From NCBI RefSeq assembly GCF_004362745.1, contig NZ_SNXY01000006.1:1302001-1366000 (forward strand): DNA of 64,000 nt, given 5' to 3'. The notes under the pieces were generated by a model. It was not told the DNA's origin, ran no database searches, and saw nothing but the letters and a program-made list of their open reading frames with translations. Both the position numbers and the translations under genes were made by a program. Shown here in pieces: positions 63,195 through 64,000 of the stretch (positions are counted from its first letter, which is position 1; each line of letters starts with the position of its first letter). The DNA comes from Oharaeibacter diazotrophicus (GTDB taxonomy: Bacteria > Pseudomonadota > Alphaproteobacteria > Rhizobiales > Pleomorphomonadaceae).

Positions 63195-63325
63195 ACACGT
63201 CCCCTCCCCCCTCGAGGGGGAAGGTTAGGGAGAGGGGTACGCGAAGCTTCGACCGCCGCGTCGGCGGACGCGTGGGTTCCCCCTCTCTCCAACTCTCCCC
63301 CTCGAGGGGGGAGAGGGCGGGTCGA
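63195..63325. repeat. CTCGAGGGGG-type palindromes
   Basis: CCCCCCTCGAGGGGGAAGG near 63208-63226 and CTCTCCCCCTCGAGGGGGGAGAG near 63293-63315 form strong hairpins centred on CTCGAG, with AGGGAGAGGGG and CCCCTCTCTCC between them also able to pair. They resemble the hairpin block at 49574-49796. They lie between paralog 2 and the convergent aspS. Confidence 0.7.
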
Positions 63326-63377
63326 GGTTCCGGTGCTTGCCCGGCCAGGATCGAGGGCGAACGCGCCCCGCCCTGCC

Positions 63378-64000
63378 TCAGCTCGGCAGGTTGAGCCGGA
63401 TGTGCAGTTCGCGGAGCTGCTTGTTGGTGGGATCCGAGGGGGCGCCCATGAGGAGGTCCTCGGCGCGCTGGTTCATCGGGAACAGCGTGATCTCGCGCAG
63501 ATTCTCGGCGCCGCAGATCAGCATGATGATGCGGTCGACGCCCGCCGCCATGCCGCCGTGCGGCGGGGCGCCGTACTGGAACGCGCGGTAGAGGCCGCCG
63601 AACTTCTCCTCGACCTCGGTCTTCGACTTGCCGGTCAGCTCGAAGGCCTTGACCATCACTTCCGGCAGCTGGTTGCGGATCGAGCCCGAGGCGATCTCGT
63701 AGCCGTTGCAGACCATGTCGTACTGGTAGGCCTTGATGGTCAGCGGGTCCCGGTTCTGCAGCGCGTCCAGGCCGCCCTGCGGCATCGAGAACGGGTTGTG
63801 GGCGAAGTCGAGCTTCTTCTCCTCCTCGTCCCACTCGTAGAACGGGAAGTCGACGATCCAGCACAGCTCGAAGCGCTCGGTGTCGACGAGGCCGAGTTCG
63901 GTGCCGGCGCGGGTGCGCGCCTCGCCGGCGAACTTGTAGAACTTGGCCGGATCACCGGCGACGAAGAAGGCGGCGTCGCCCTCGCCGAGGCCGAGTTGGA
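63378..64000 (-). CDS. aspS: Aspartyl-tRNA synthetase, C-terminal part (runs off the window)
   Basis: The 3' end of a class II aminoacyl-tRNA synthetase; the 5' part lies beyond 64000. Visible are [104 protein letters not shown], which include class II motif 3 (GMAAGVDRI). The ending [13 protein letters not shown] is typical of AspRS of this order. Most alphaproteobacterial AspRS are non-discriminating and also charge tRNA-Asn, but the anticodon-binding region that would tell is outside the window. Confidence 0.95.
   Translation of the reverse strand, partial: QLGLGEGDAAFFVAGDPAKFYKFAGEARTRAGTELGLVDTERFELCWIVDFPFYEWDEEEKKLDFAHNPFSMPQGGLDALQNRDPLTIKAYQYDMVCNGYEIASGSIRNQLPEVMVKAFELTGKSKTEVEEKFGGLYRAFQYGAPPHGGMAAGVDRIIMLICGAENLREITLFPMNQRAEDLLMGAPSDPTNKQLRELHIRLNLPS

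Overview
The window is chromosomal DNA of a high-GC alphaproteobacterium, most likely of the order Hyphomicrobiales (Rhizobiales). The pointers are a chvE-gguABC sugar locus with a divergent gbpR-type regulator, a lexA preceded by an alphaproteobacterial SOS box, a sigma-EcfG-type promoter (GGAAC-N16-CGTT), an FnrL/FixK-type anaerobox and a TfuA/YcaO pair. A genus cannot be named from the sequence. No rRNA, tRNA, CRISPR array, phage or intact insertion sequence was seen.

Layout. 0-9 kb: selO, an ArsR/SRPBCC pair with a double operator, a small monooxygenase, an orphan flagellar-rod-like gene, a 164-bp MITE-like element, a two-Cys ArsR regulator (SqrR/BigR type), and an EmrAB-type efflux pair with a divergent TetR and a perfect operator. 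9-16 kb: a TctD/TctE two-component system with an overlapping periplasmic binding protein, followed by the tricarboxylate transporter tctCBA. 16-24 kb: gguC-gguB-gguA-chvE with the divergent gbpR, then lexA and a LysR regulator. 25-40 kb: a large accessory block of four luciferase-like FMN-dependent monooxygenases, two flavin reductases, a dedicated ribB, a polar amino-acid-type ABC importer with two binding proteins, and MATE and DMT exporters. Read together it looks like uptake and oxidative breakdown of an unidentified N- or S-containing organic compound.

40-42 kb is a visibly AT-rich island of small unknown genes. 42-49 kb has a ModE-like regulator, trmO, a DUF2478 gene, a methyltransferase, a PAS-PAS hybrid histidine kinase behind a near-perfect EcfG promoter, an aldo/keto reductase and mntH with a Mur/Fur-like box. 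50-57 kb holds the most unusual locus: a translationally coupled operon of a 121-aa unknown protein, YcaO, TfuA and an agmatine-deiminase/peptidylarginine-deiminase-like enzyme, preceded on the same strand by a BTAD/TolB/TPR regulator. This has the shape of an uncharacterised peptide or protein thioamidation system. 57-64 kb: a DUF6455 gene behind an anaerobox, a CSS-EAL phosphodiesterase, two related secreted proteins of unknown family, a 7-bp tandem repeat and the 3' part of aspS.

Repeats link distant parts of the window. A multi-hairpin intergenic element of about 115 bp occurs four times plus one remnant (16.0, 39.6, 42.9, 57.5 and 60.7 kb), and a second family of CCTTCCCCT/AGGGGAAGG hairpins occurs near 49.6-49.8 and 63.2-63.3 kb.
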